From Fusobacterium ulcerans ATCC 49185 (GTDB lineage: Bacteria; Fusobacteriota; Fusobacteriia; Fusobacteriales; Fusobacteriaceae), in the NCBI RefSeq assembly GCF_900683735.1, contig NZ_LR215979.1, positions 806,001-870,000 of the forward strand: a stretch of DNA of 64,000 nucleotides, written 5' to 3'. The notes beneath the pieces were generated by a model that worked only from the letters and a program-made list of their open reading frames with translations, searched no databases and had not been told where the DNA came from. Position numbers and translations under genes: made by a program. Shown here piece by piece: positions 48,953 through 58,018 of the stretch. Numbering within the stretch: the stretch's first letter is position 1; every line of letters starts with the position of its first letter.

Positions 48953-49837
48953 ATGTCATCTAAAGAAAATGCAAAACAAGCCAATAAAAAAAGAAGCCAA
49001 TGGAGAGAAGTATGGAGAATGCTGAAGAAAAATAAAATGGCTCTTTTAGGACTTGTTATTCTATGTATATTAGTTTTATTAGCATTATTTGCTGATGTTA
49101 TAGCAAATTATGATACAGTAGTAATTAAACAAAATTTAGGAAGCAGATTACAAGGACCAAGTGCAGCTCACTGGCTTGGAACTGATGAATTTGGTAGAGA
49201 TATATTTGCAAGACTTATCCATGGTGCAAGAGTATCACTAAAAGTTGGAATTGTAGCAGTTGGGATTTCAATTATATGTGGAGGAACTTTAGGAGCTCTA
49301 GCTGGATATTATGGTGGAAAATTAGATAATATAATCATGAGAATAATGGATATATTCCTAGCAGTACCAAGCATTCTTTTAGCTATTGCTATTGTTTCTG
49401 CATTAGGACCAAGTATAATCAACTTGATGGTTGCTATCAGTGTGTCTAACATACCTAGATATGCAAGAATAGTTAGAGCATCAGTTCTTTCTATAAGAGA
49501 TCAGGAATTTGTTGAGGCAGCAAAAGCTATTGGTGCAAGTAATGCGAGAATAATATTCAGACATATAATTCCTAACTCATTGGCTCCTGTAATTGTACAA
49601 GGAACTCTAGGGGTTGCAAGTGCAATCTTATCAACAGCAGGATTGAGTTTTATTGGACTAGGAATACAGCCTCCTGCTCCAGAATGGGGATCTATGCTAT
49701 CTGGAGGTAGACAATACCTTAGATATGCATGGTGGGTAACTACATTCCCAGGAGTGGCTATAATGATAACTATTTTATCATTGAACCTTTTAGGAGATGG
49801 ACTTAGAGATGCACTAGATCCAAGATTAAAACAATAA
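48953..49837 (+). CDS. Peptide ABC transporter permease, OppC/DppC type
   Basis: The 294-residue second permease has a short cytoplasmic N terminus, then a first helix (about 30-50). Family signatures are [37 protein letters not shown], the coupling loop [20 protein letters not shown] (about 185-204), and the C-terminal [16 protein letters not shown]. Together with OppB/DppB it forms the import channel. The ribosome site AAGGGGG lies before the ATG. Confidence 0.94.
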   Translation: MSSKENAKQANKKRSQWREVWRMLKKNKMALLGLVILCILVLLALFADVIANYDTVVIKQNLGSRLQGPSAAHWLGTDEFGRDIFARLIHGARVSLKVGIVAVGISIICGGTLGALAGYYGGKLDNIIMRIMDIFLAVPSILLAIAIVSALGPSIINLMVAISVSNIPRYARIVRASVLSIRDQEFVEAAKAIGASNARIIFRHIIPNSLAPVIVQGTLGVASAILSTAGLSFIGLGIQPPAPEWGSMLSGGRQYLRYAWWVTTFPGVAIMITILSLNLLGDGLRDALDPRLKQ

Positions 49838-49859
49838 TAGAGTTAGGGGGAATTATAAA

Positions 49860-50861
49860 ATGAGCGAAAAATTATTGGACATAAAAGATTTGACTATTCA
49901 ATATGTTACAGAAAGCGAAACAGTATCTGCTGTTAATGGACTTGATATAGAACTTAATGAAGGAGAGACTATAGGTCTTGTTGGAGAAACTGGAGCTGGG
50001 AAAACAACTTCTGCTCTAGGTATCATGGGACTTGTTCCAAATCCTCCTGGGAAAGTAGTAAAAGGATCTATTAAATTTTTTGGAAAAGATCTTTTGAAAG
50101 AAACTGAAGAAGGAATGAGAAAAATTAGGGGAAGTCAGATATCAATGATATTCCAAGACCCTATGACTTCACTTAATCCAGTTATGACTGTTGGAGAACA
50201 GATAGCTGAGGTTATAGATATTCATGAACAAATAGGACCAGCAGCAGCTTTAGAAAAAGCAAAAGATATGCTTGAACTTGTTGGAATTCCAGGTGCTAGA
50301 GTAAATGATTATCCACATCAATTCTCTGGAGGAATGAAGCAAAGGGTTGTTATTGCCATTGCTCTTGCATGTAATCCAAAGCTTCTGATAGCAGATGAAC
50401 CAACAACTGCACTAGATGTTACTATTCAAGCCCAAGTACTTGACTTGATGAATGACCTTAAAGAAAAATTTAAAACTGCAATGATCCTTATTACACATGA
50501 CCTTGGAGTAGTTGCACAAGTATGTGATAAGGTAGCTATAATGTATGCTGGAGAAATAATAGAAGCAGGAACATTGTTAGATGTTTTTGAAAATCCTAAG
50601 CATCCATATACACATGGACTTTTTGGATCTATTCCTAGCTTAGATGAAGAAGCTACTAGATTAAAACCTATTCAAGGGTTAATGCCTGACCCTACTGATC
50701 TGCCAAAAGGATGTAAATTCCATCCTAGATGCCCTCATGCAACAGAACTTTGCTCTAAGCAAGATCCAAATGTTGTAGAAGTAACTAAAGGTCATAAAGT
50801 AAGATGTCTTATTTGTGAAGGATTGGTAGAATTTAAAGCGGAACAGGAGGATAAAAAATAA
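49860..50861 (+). CDS. oppD: Peptide ABC transporter ATP-binding protein, OppD/DppD type
   Basis: The 333-residue ATPase energises peptide uptake. It has Walker [10 protein letters not shown] (about 41-49), the Q-loop [18 protein letters not shown], the signature [16 protein letters not shown], Walker [13 protein letters not shown], and the switch histidine in LITHDLGVV. The C-terminal oligopeptide extension has [14 protein letters not shown] with cysteines that in relatives bind an Fe-S cluster. Its TAA stop shares one base with the next ATG. Confidence 0.94.
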   Translation: MSEKLLDIKDLTIQYVTESETVSAVNGLDIELNEGETIGLVGETGAGKTTSALGIMGLVPNPPGKVVKGSIKFFGKDLLKETEEGMRKIRGSQISMIFQDPMTSLNPVMTVGEQIAEVIDIHEQIGPAAALEKAKDMLELVGIPGARVNDYPHQFSGGMKQRVVIAIALACNPKLLIADEPTTALDVTIQAQVLDLMNDLKEKFKTAMILITHDLGVVAQVCDKVAIMYAGEIIEAGTLLDVFENPKHPYTHGLFGSIPSLDEEATRLKPIQGLMPDPTDLPKGCKFHPRCPHATELCSKQDPNVVEVTKGHKVRCLICEGLVEFKAEQEDKK

Positions 50862-51862
50862 TGGAAGATAGCAGAGTTTTACTTGAAGTAAAAAATCTAA
50901 AAAAATATTTTAATACTCCAAAAGGACTGCTTCATGCAGTGGATGATGTAAACTTTTCAATTCGTGAAGGAAAAACATTAGGAGTAGTTGGAGAATCTGG
51001 ATGTGGAAAATCAACTACTGGAAGAGTTATTTTAAGACTTCTGGAAGCTACTGATGGAGAAATCTTATTTGAAGGAAAAAATATTAGAAACTATACAAAA
51101 GAACAAATGATAGAGATTAGACAGAAAATGCAGATTATTTTCCAGGATCCATTTGCCTCTTTGAATCCAAGAATGACTGTAAGTGAAATCATTGCAGAAC
51201 CACTTATTATTCATGGAATCTATAAAAATAGAGAAGAGCGTGATAAAAGAGTAATGGAACTTATGGAAACAGTTGGATTAAGTGAAAGACTTATGAACAC
51301 TTACCCTCATGAACTTGATGGAGGAAGAAGACAAAGAATAGGTATTGCCAGAGCACTTGCATTGAATCCTAAATTCATAGTTTGTGATGAGCCAGTATCT
51401 GCTCTTGATGTTTCTATCCAAGCACAGGTATTAAACTTGATGCAGGACCTTCAAGAGGAGTTTGGACTTACATATATGTTCATAACACATGACTTATCAG
51501 TTGTAAAACATTTCTCTGATGATATTGCAGTTATGTATTTGGGACAATTAGTTGAGAAAGCTCCTTCTAAAGACTTGTTTAAAAATCCTATTCATCCATA
51601 TACAAAAGCATTATTATCAGCTATACCAGTAGCTAGTGTAACGAAGAAAATGGAAAGAATAAGACTGCAAGGAGAAATTACTTCTCCTATCAATCCTGAA
51701 AAAGGATGCAGATTTGCAAAAAGATGTGTTTATGCAAAAGAGATATGCAGACAGGAAGATCCAAAACTTCAAGAAGTTGGAGAAGGACACTTCTATGCTT
51801 GTCACTTAGCAAAAGAACTTGGATTTGTAGATGAAAAAGCAATATCTTTAGATAAAAAATAA
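50861..51862 (+). CDS. oppF: Peptide ABC transporter ATP-binding protein, OppF/DppF type
   Basis: The 333-residue partner ATPase has Walker A GESGCGKSTTGR, FQDPFASLNPRMTVSEII, and Walker B FIVCDEPVSALDVS. The signature loop reads LDGGRRQRIGIARAL: the usual S of LSGGQ is D here, a common OppF variant. The H-loop is ITHDLSVV. The C-terminal cysteine motif is CRFAKRCVYAKEIC. With OppD it makes a heterodimeric motor. A terminator closes the operon. Confidence 0.94.
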   Translation: MEDSRVLLEVKNLKKYFNTPKGLLHAVDDVNFSIREGKTLGVVGESGCGKSTTGRVILRLLEATDGEILFEGKNIRNYTKEQMIEIRQKMQIIFQDPFASLNPRMTVSEIIAEPLIIHGIYKNREERDKRVMELMETVGLSERLMNTYPHELDGGRRQRIGIARALALNPKFIVCDEPVSALDVSIQAQVLNLMQDLQEEFGLTYMFITHDLSVVKHFSDDIAVMYLGQLVEKAPSKDLFKNPIHPYTKALLSAIPVASVTKKMERIRLQGEITSPINPEKGCRFAKRCVYAKEICRQEDPKLQEVGEGHFYACHLAKELGFVDEKAISLDKK

Positions 51863-51877
51863 AATAATAAATAATAT

Positions 51878-51912
51878 GCCCCAGTTGATACAAGTCAGCT
51901 GGGTTTTTTATA
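51878..51912 (+). terminator. Terminator of the peptide ABC operon
   Basis: CCCAGTTGA/TCAGCTGGG (51880-51888, 51895-51903; one G-U) is followed by TTTTTT. Confidence 0.88.
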
Positions 51913-52096
51913 TAAAAAATTATTTTTATACATAAAATATGAATTATATTTTTTATTTATTTCACTATTTATAATAGTTTTTTTATAAAAATATGAACAA
52001 ATATATATTTATTTTGTTTGCTAGAAAATTCTAAAAAATTTGATAAAATATAATATAGAATAAATAATATGAACTGAAACATTTAGGAGGAAAAAG

Positions 52097-52693
52097 ATGA
52101 TTAATGCAATTTGGTGTGGAATGATAATTATTGGAGTGGTTGTATCTATATTTACTGGAAAGATTCAGGCAGTGACAGACTCAGCAATATCGTCAGCAGG
52201 AACAGCAGTGGAGATATCAATAGGACTGGTAGGTGTAATGGCATTGTGGCTTGGACTTATGAAGATAGCTGAAGAAGCAGGATTAGTAAAGGCTATGGGA
52301 AAAGCAATGAAGCCTCTTATGATAAGATTGTTTCCAGAAGTACCAGCAGATCATCCAGCTATGGGAAGTATGGTAGCAAATATGGCAGCGAACTTCTTTG
52401 GATTAGGAAATGCAGCAACACCATTAGGAATAAAAGCCATGCAGGAATTACAGGAACTGAATACAAATAAGGATGAGGCATCAAATGCAATGGTAATGTT
52501 TTTAGCAATAAACACTTCATCTGTAACTCTTATATCTTCAAGTGTAATAGCATACAGAACAGCAGCAGGTTCAGCAAATGCAGCAGAGGTTATAGCACCA
52601 ACAATAGTTGCAACAATAGCATCAACAGCAGTAGGAATAATAGCTTGCAAAATTCTGCAAAAGTTACCATCATTTAAAAGAGAAGAAATTTAA
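52097..52693 (+). CDS. spmA: SpmA-like nucleoside-recognition (Gate) domain membrane protein
   Basis: The 198-residue membrane protein resembles spore maturation protein A. Features are VTDSAISSAGTAVEISIGLV, MALWLGLMKIAEEAGLV, PADHPAMGSMVANMAANFFG and LGNAATPLGIKAMQELQELN. The Gate domain is shared with nucleoside transporters and feoB-like proteins. Fusobacteria do not sporulate, so it must do something else; E. coli has the related YjiG/YjiH pair. A -10 TATAAT lies at 52049-52054 and AGGAGG before the ATG. It is followed after 30 bases by spmB. Confidence 0.88.
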   Translation: MINAIWCGMIIIGVVVSIFTGKIQAVTDSAISSAGTAVEISIGLVGVMALWLGLMKIAEEAGLVKAMGKAMKPLMIRLFPEVPADHPAMGSMVANMAANFFGLGNAATPLGIKAMQELQELNTNKDEASNAMVMFLAINTSSVTLISSSVIAYRTAAGSANAAEVIAPTIVATIASTAVGIIACKILQKLPSFKREEI

Positions 52694-52723
52694 GAGATAA
52701 AACAGAAGAGGGAGGAATAGAAA

Positions 52724-53263
52724 ATGTTTGTAATGATAATGAATCAAATATCGCTTTATGCAATACCAATGATAATATTTATAATAGTAGGATATGCATT
52801 CTTTGTAAAGAAGGTAAGAGTATATGAAGTATTTTGCGAGGGAGCAAAGGAAGGATTTACAACAGCAATAAGAATAATACCATTTCTAGTGGCAATGCTG
52901 GTAGCAATAGGAATATTCAGAAGTTCAGGATGTATAGATATAATGATGAAAGTATTGGATCCAATATTTTCAATGATAGGAATGCCAGGAGAAGTATTAC
53001 CAATGGCAATAATGAGACCATTGTCAGGAGGAGGAGCAACAGGAATAATGAATGATCTTATGCTGACATATGGACCAGATTCATTAATAGGAAGAATAGC
53101 TTCAACAATGATGGGATCAACAGAAACAACATTTTATGTACTGGCAGTATATTTTGGAGCAGTAAGTATAAGAAAGACAAGACATGCAGTAGCAGCAGGA
53201 CTTTTAGCAGATGTGGCTGGGCTGCTGACATCAGTATGGATATGCAATTTAATGTTTAGATAA
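52724..53263 (+). CDS. spmB: SpmB-like nucleoside-recognition (Gate) domain membrane protein
   Basis: The 179-residue partner of SpmA has the conserved YEVFCEGAKEGFTTAIRIIP, FLVAMLVAIGIFRSSGCIDI, AIMRPLSGGGATGIMNDL, and STETTFYVLAVYFGAV. The two genes are almost always adjacent, as here. The pair likely forms one membrane complex, possibly moving a nucleoside-like or cell-wall-related solute; this is not demonstrated. GGGAGG lies about 9 bases before the ATG at 52724. Base use in the two genes is unusually rich in ACA, GCA and CCA codons. Confidence 0.88.
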   Translation: MFVMIMNQISLYAIPMIIFIIVGYAFFVKKVRVYEVFCEGAKEGFTTAIRIIPFLVAMLVAIGIFRSSGCIDIMMKVLDPIFSMIGMPGEVLPMAIMRPLSGGGATGIMNDLMLTYGPDSLIGRIASTMMGSTETTFYVLAVYFGAVSIRKTRHAVAAGLLADVAGLLTSVWICNLMFR

Positions 53264-53276
53264 AATAAAAAGCAGT

Positions 53277-53386
53277 AGAGAATGATTAAATAGTGAATTA
53301 AATTTTAGAAGCTTGAAAATAAATAGTCAGTATTTGTACTTAATAGGTTCTAAAATTATATTTCTATATTAATCATTCTCTTTTTT
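53277..53386 (+). terminator. Large nested palindromic terminator after spmB
   Basis: The outer 13-bp perfect stem AGAGAATGATTAA/TTAATCATTCTCT (53277-53289, 53369-53381) is followed by a T-run. After an 11 x 11 internal loop, an inner perfect 10-bp stem AATTTTAGAA/TTCTAAAATT (53301-53310, 53348-53357) follows, then a tip hairpin AAATA/TATTT. It is far larger than a terminator needs. Confidence 0.75.
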
Positions 53387-53417
53387 ATCTAAAAAATAGA
53401 AAAATTTTAAAAATATC

Positions 53418-53426
53418 TGGTATAAT
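53418..53426 (+). promoter_or_regulatory. Extended -10 of the nucleoside kinase gene
   Basis: TGGTATAAT (53418-53426), about 60 bases before the start. Confidence 0.6.
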
Positions 53427-53485
53427 ATAAACAAGTCTTTAATAATATCGCTAAAAAACTAAAATATAAAAAAATGAGGTGTTTT

Positions 53486-54955
53486 ATGATAACGTTTGAT
53501 CCCAAAAAGTATGCAGTAACATTAAAACTTGTTTTTCTAAAAGCAGTCTATGAAATTTTTCCAGATATTGAAGTAGAGATAGAACATTCTTTAAATAATG
53601 GAACATATGGAACTGTAATAAAAGGAGAAAAAATAACTGAAGAAGGTATTAAAAAAATAGATAAAAAAATGAAAGAAATTATAGAAAAAAATTATCCGAT
53701 AGTTCTAATATGTCAAGATAATGATACTTTAAAAAGTAAAAGTAAAAGTAAAAGCATATTAAGAAAAGACATAAGGACATTACTTGAAAATTCAGGATGG
53801 ACAGGAATGATGGAATATGAAATAGATGGATATTTTGATTTCATTTATGAGGAGCCATATCCTTCAACTGGAAATGTAAAATTATATGAAATTTCTTTAT
53901 ATAATGGTGGTTTTTTAATAAAATATCCAACAAAAACTCCTGATGAACTTCCACCATATATAGATAATCCTAAAATGGCAAAAGTATTTCAGGAAACAGG
54001 GCAATGGAATTGTATTTTAGATGTATCTACTATTGGTACATTAAATGAAAAAATATTAAAGGGTAAAATTCCAGAGTTAATAAGAATAAATGAGGCTCTT
54101 CATCATAAGAATATCAGTAAAATAGCAGATCAAATAGCAGAAAATAAAGATATAAAATTGGTAACTATTGCAGGACCTTCATCTTCTGGAAAAACAACAT
54201 TCAGTAAGAGATTATATCTTCATTTAAGGGCTAATGAAATAAATCCAATAGTAATATCTTTAGATGACTATTATATTGGAAGAAAAAATGTTCCCCTTGA
54301 TGAAGATGGAAATAAGGACTACGAAACTATTGATGCTCTTGATTTGAAATTATTGAATGAAAACTTAAAAGAACTTGTAGCTGGGAAAGAAGTGGAGATA
54401 CCAGAGTATAACTTTGTAAGTGGAGAGAGAGAAAAAAAGGGGAAAATGATGAAAGTTCCAGAACATGGACTTATAATCATAGAGGGAATACATGGGCTTA
54501 ATGAGAAATTAACTGCATCTATACCTAAGAAAAATAAATTTAAAATATATGTAAGCTGTTTAACGCAGCTGAATATAGACAGACATAATAGAATAGCAAC
54601 AAGTGATGTAAGAAAAATAAGACGTCTTGTAAGAGATAGTATGGCTAGAGATACATTTGTAGAAGAAACTATTGCTATGTGGAATTCTGTAAGAAAAGGA
54701 GAAGAAAAATATATTTTTCCATTTCAGGAAGATGCAGATGTGATGTTTAATTCTAATTTAGTATATGAATTAGGAGTGTTGAAAAGATATGCTATAAGGG
54801 AGCTGATAAAAGTAAGAGCAGACAGTCCATATTATGAAGAAGCAAAAAGACTTATGAAATTCTTGTATTGTTTTGTTGATATAGATTCAAAATATATTCC
54901 TGATGATTCAATACTTAAAGAATTTATTGGTGACAGTATTTTTTATAAATATTAA
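53486..54955 (+). CDS. Uridine-kinase-like nucleoside kinase with N-terminal extension
   Basis: The 489-residue protein has two parts. About 1-200 is a region resembling the accessory N terminus of threonyl-tRNA-synthetase-like/TGS proteins fused to kinases (weak assignment). About 220-410 is a P-loop kinase of the uridine kinase/phosphoribulokinase family with IAGPSSSGKTTFSKR (Walker A about 230-237), VISLDDYYIGRKNVP (Walker B and substrate Asp) and IIIEGIHGLNEKL. The substrate is probably a nucleoside but is unproven. GAGGTG at 53475-53480 sets the ATG at 53486 rather than 53474. It is monocistronic with a terminator. Confidence 0.82.
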   Translation: MITFDPKKYAVTLKLVFLKAVYEIFPDIEVEIEHSLNNGTYGTVIKGEKITEEGIKKIDKKMKEIIEKNYPIVLICQDNDTLKSKSKSKSILRKDIRTLLENSGWTGMMEYEIDGYFDFIYEEPYPSTGNVKLYEISLYNGGFLIKYPTKTPDELPPYIDNPKMAKVFQETGQWNCILDVSTIGTLNEKILKGKIPELIRINEALHHKNISKIADQIAENKDIKLVTIAGPSSSGKTTFSKRLYLHLRANEINPIVISLDDYYIGRKNVPLDEDGNKDYETIDALDLKLLNENLKELVAGKEVEIPEYNFVSGEREKKGKMMKVPEHGLIIIEGIHGLNEKLTASIPKKNKFKIYVSCLTQLNIDRHNRIATSDVRKIRRLVRDSMARDTFVEETIAMWNSVRKGEEKYIFPFQEDADVMFNSNLVYELGVLKRYAIRELIKVRADSPYYEEAKRLMKFLYCFVDIDSKYIPDDSILKEFIGDSIFYKY

Positions 54956-54985
54956 TTAAAAGGGTTGGAATAGTTCAATTACTAT

Positions 54986-55032
54986 CACTAAAAAGGCTGA
55001 CATGAAAAAATTCAAGTCAGCTTTTTCTTTTA
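54986..55032 (+). terminator. Terminator after nucleoside kinase gene
   Basis: GCTGAC-A-TGAA pairs with TTCA-A-GTCAGC (54996-55021), flanked by an A-run and TTTTTCTTTT. Confidence 0.8.
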
Positions 55033-55084
55033 AGATAAAATTAACATAAATTTATAGAATGATTTCTATTTTTTATAGCAAAAA

Positions 55085-55135
55085 AAAGGGTGCAAAATCA
55101 GTAAAATAAATTACTATTTTGCAGCAGCTCCCTTT
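55085..55135. repeat. Isolated long hairpin in convergent gap
   Basis: AAAGGG/CCCTTT (55085-55090, 55130-55135) encloses GCAAAAT/ATTTTGC and AGTAA/TTACT around loop AATAAA. It lies between two other terminators. Its 3' arm, ATTTTGCAGCAGCTCCC, resembles AATTTGCAACATCCCC at 26733. Confidence 0.6.
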
Positions 55136-55157
55136 AAAATCATCTTTTTTATTTGCT

Positions 55158-55202
55158 ATAAAAATAAAAAATCCTGCTAATATTTTTATAAAAGCAGGAT
55201 AG
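55158..55202 (-). terminator. Terminator of the ABC-F gene (minus strand)
   Basis: A perfect 8-bp stem ATCCTGCT/AGCAGGAT (55171-55178, 55193-55200) has a T-run on the minus strand. Confidence 0.85.
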
Positions 55203-55210
55203 TTATTAAT

Positions 55211-56836
55211 TTATTCAGCGTATAATTCTTCTAATCTTTGCTGTACATTTTCATCTTCAAGATATTCATCATAGCTCATCATTTTATCAAGAATTCCATT
55301 AGGAGTTATCTCAATAATTCTGTTGGCTACTGTCTGGATAAACTCATGGTCATGAGCTCCAAATAGGATAGTTCCTTTAAAGTTGATAAGTGCTTTGTTC
55401 AATGATGTGATAGACTCTAGGTCTAAGTGGTCATTAGGGTTATCAAACATAAGAACATTAGCATTTGTAAGCATCATTCTAGAAAGCATACATCTTACTT
55501 TTTCTCCCCCTGAGAGAACTGTACAACTTTTCATTGCATCTTCACCTGTGAAAAGCATTCTTCCTAAGAATCCTCTTACAAAAACATCATGCTGGTCAGG
55601 TGAATATGGTCTTAGCCAGTCAATAAGGTTAAGATTTTTATTTTCAAAGAATTTAGTGTTATCTTTAGGCATATAAGCTTGAGTTGTAGTTACTCCCCAA
55701 GTGTATGTTCCTGAATCAGCTTCCATTTCACCAGCTAATATTGATAAAAGAGTTGTTTTAACAATATCATTTTTAGCAAGGAAAACAACTTTGTCTCCTG
55801 TATTAATAGTGAATGTAAGGTTGTCAAGGATTTTAACTCCATCAATAGTTTTAGTAAGATTTTCAACTTTAAGAAGGTTGTTTCCAGCTTCTCTTTCTTG
55901 CTTGAATTCTATAAATGGATATTTTCTATTTGATACCTGCATATCTTCTAATTGAAGTTTATCAAGAAGTTTCTTTCTTGAAGTAGCTTGCTTAGATTTA
56001 GAAGCATTGGCACTAAATCTGGCAATAAATTCCTGTAATTCTTGTCTTTTTTGCTCGATTTTCTTATTTTTAGAAGAAAGAAGTTTTACCATAAGTTCAT
56101 TTGATTCATACCAGAAATCATAGTTTCCTACATACATTTTAACTTTTCCATAATCAATATCTGTAATATGAGTACATACTTTATTTAAAAAGTGTCTGTC
56201 ATGTGATACAACTATAACAGTTGTATTATCAAGATTCATAAGGAAATTTTCAAGCCAAGATATAGCTTTGATGTCAAGTCCGTTAGTAGGCTCGTCTAAA
56301 AGCAATACATCAGGCTGTCCAAATAAAGCTTGAGCTAAAAGTATTTTAACTTTTTCAGGTTCTGTTAATTCTTTCATAAGTCTGTGATGAGAGTCAATCC
56401 CTATACCTAATCCCATTAAAAGAGTTTCAGCTTCAGTTTCAGCTTCCCAACCATTTAATTCAGCAAATTCTCCTTCTAACTCAGCAGCTCTTAACCCATC
56501 TTCATCAGTAAATTCACTTTTTGCATATATAGCATTTTTTTCCACAATAATATCCCAAAGTTTTTTATGCCCCATAAGAACTACATTAAGTACTTCTTCA
56601 TCTTCAAAGGCAAAGTGATCCTGCTTTAATACAGCCATTCTTTTATTTTTTTTATCAAAGATTATTTCTCCTTCTGTAGGGTCAAGATCTCCAGAAAGTA
56701 TTTTAACAAATGTAGATTTTCCAGCACCATTTGCTCCTATAAGACCATAACAGTTTCCAGGAGTAAATTTAAGATTAACATCTTCAAACAGTTTTCTTCC
56801 AGAAAATCTCATTCCAAGATTACTAGTAGCTATCAT
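55211..56836 (-). CDS. ABC-F family ATPase, YbiT/YkpA-like
   Basis: This is a 541-residue soluble protein with two ABC domains and no membrane part, as in ABC-F translation factors acting at the ribosomal E site. Domain 1 (about 1-250) has Walker A GANGAGKST and Walker B LLLDEPTNGLD, but a degenerate signature LTEPEKVK. An ABC-F linker follows (about 250-300). Domain 2 (about 320-541) has signature LSGGEKVR, but its Walker A reads AKNDIVKTT and its Walker B FDNPNDHLD, with Asn in place of the catalytic Glu. Comparable degeneracy occurs in YkpA/YbiT relatives as I remember them. No resistance role is evident. Confidence 0.88.
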   Translation of the reverse strand: MIATSNLGMRFSGRKLFEDVNLKFTPGNCYGLIGANGAGKSTFVKILSGDLDPTEGEIIFDKKNKRMAVLKQDHFAFEDEEVLNVVLMGHKKLWDIIVEKNAIYAKSEFTDEDGLRAAELEGEFAELNGWEAETEAETLLMGLGIGIDSHHRLMKELTEPEKVKILLAQALFGQPDVLLLDEPTNGLDIKAISWLENFLMNLDNTTVIVVSHDRHFLNKVCTHITDIDYGKVKMYVGNYDFWYESNELMVKLLSSKNKKIEQKRQELQEFIARFSANASKSKQATSRKKLLDKLQLEDMQVSNRKYPFIEFKQEREAGNNLLKVENLTKTIDGVKILDNLTFTINTGDKVVFLAKNDIVKTTLLSILAGEMEADSGTYTWGVTTTQAYMPKDNTKFFENKNLNLIDWLRPYSPDQHDVFVRGFLGRMLFTGEDAMKSCTVLSGGEKVRCMLSRMMLTNANVLMFDNPNDHLDLESITSLNKALINFKGTILFGAHDHEFIQTVANRIIEITPNGILDKMMSYDEYLEDENVQQRLEELYAE

Positions 56837-57016
56837 TTAATATATATCCTCCTATAAATTTTACTTTTATACATATTCAAAAAATCATTATATTATACCA
56901 CAATTATTGACAATTTAGCAATAGAAGTTTAAATTATATTAAAATATTTCCTTGTTTATATTTTTTTTAATTTTATCTCTAAAAATCAAAAAATTTGAAT
57001 GGAATTATAAAAAATA

Positions 57017-57025
57017 TGATATAAT
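57017..57025 (+). promoter_or_regulatory. Extended -10 promoter of the OYE-earP-efp cluster
   Basis: TGATATAAT (57017-57025), about 34 bases before the ATG, with AGAGAGG as ribosome site. Confidence 0.6.
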
Positions 57026-57058
57026 GTTACATCAAAGTAAAGTTTCAGAGAGGTAAAA

Positions 57059-58018
57059 ATGCCAAAATTATTTGATAGTATAAATATAAAAAATATAAAA
57101 ATAAAGAACAGAATAGTTCTTCCTCCTTTAGTAAGATTTTCAATGGTAGGGAAAGACGGATTTGTTACAGAAAGAGTGGTAGAATGGTATAAAGATGTTT
57201 GTGCTGGAGGAACTGGACTGGTGATAGTGGAAGCTTCTGCTGTGGCAGAAGATGGAAAATTGAGAGAGAACCAGTTAGGAATATGGGAGGATAAATTTAT
57301 TGCTGGACTTAAAAGAATAGCAGATATTTGTCATGAGTATGAGGTTCCAGTCCTTATCCAACTTCACCATGCAGGTTTTAAAGAGAAAATAAAGGATGTC
57401 CCTGAACATATTCTTGATGAAATACTTGAGAGCTTTAAAAGGGCTTTTAAGAGAGCGAGAGAAGCAGGGTTTGATGGAATAGAAATACATGGAGCCCACA
57501 CTTATCTTATATCACAGCTAAATTCAAGATTATGGAACTTGAGAGAAGATAAATATGGAGGAACTTTTGAAAAAAGAATGTACTTTTCTAAAAGACTCAT
57601 AGAGGAAACAAGAGAGCTTTTTAATGATGATTTTATTCTGGGATATAGAATGGGTGGAAATGAACCTGAAGTAAAAGATGGAATAGAGATAGCAAAATAT
57701 CTGGAAAAATTGGGAGTAGATATTTTGCATGTATCAAGCGGTGTACCTGATCCTGCATTCAAACAGGAAAGAAAAATAGAAATGCCATGTGAATTTCCTC
57801 TGGACTGGGTAATATATATGGGAACAGAAATTAAGAAATATGTAAATATACCTGTAATAGGAGTAAGAAAGATAAAAAAAGAAGCAGAAGCCAGTTGGCT
57901 TGTAGAAAATGAGCTTTTAGATTTTGTAGCAGTAGGAAGGGCTATGATAGCAAGACCAAACTGGGCAGAAGCAGCAAAGAAGGAGTATGAAAAAAGAAAT
58001 GGAATTAAAGAGTCTTGA
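57059..58018 (+). CDS. NADH:flavin oxidoreductase of the old yellow enzyme family
   Basis: The 319-residue FMN-binding TIM-barrel enzyme reduces activated double bonds or related substrates with NAD(P)H. Features are KNRIVLPPLVRFSM at the N terminus, LIQLHHAGFKEK (active-site His-His), FDGIEIHGAHTYLISQLNS, and the C-terminal FMN-phosphate motif VAVGRAMIARPNWA. There is no C-terminal Fe-S/FAD domain, so it is a short OYE. The segment between LHHAG and the next helix is shortened relative to typical members. The substrate is unknown. Its 3' end overlaps earP by about 20 bases. Confidence 0.88.
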   Translation: MPKLFDSINIKNIKIKNRIVLPPLVRFSMVGKDGFVTERVVEWYKDVCAGGTGLVIVEASAVAEDGKLRENQLGIWEDKFIAGLKRIADICHEYEVPVLIQLHHAGFKEKIKDVPEHILDEILESFKRAFKRAREAGFDGIEIHGAHTYLISQLNSRLWNLREDKYGGTFEKRMYFSKRLIEETRELFNDDFILGYRMGGNEPEVKDGIEIAKYLEKLGVDILHVSSGVPDPAFKQERKIEMPCEFPLDWVIYMGTEIKKYVNIPVIGVRKIKKEAEASWLVENELLDFVAVGRAMIARPNWAEAAKKEYEKRNGIKES

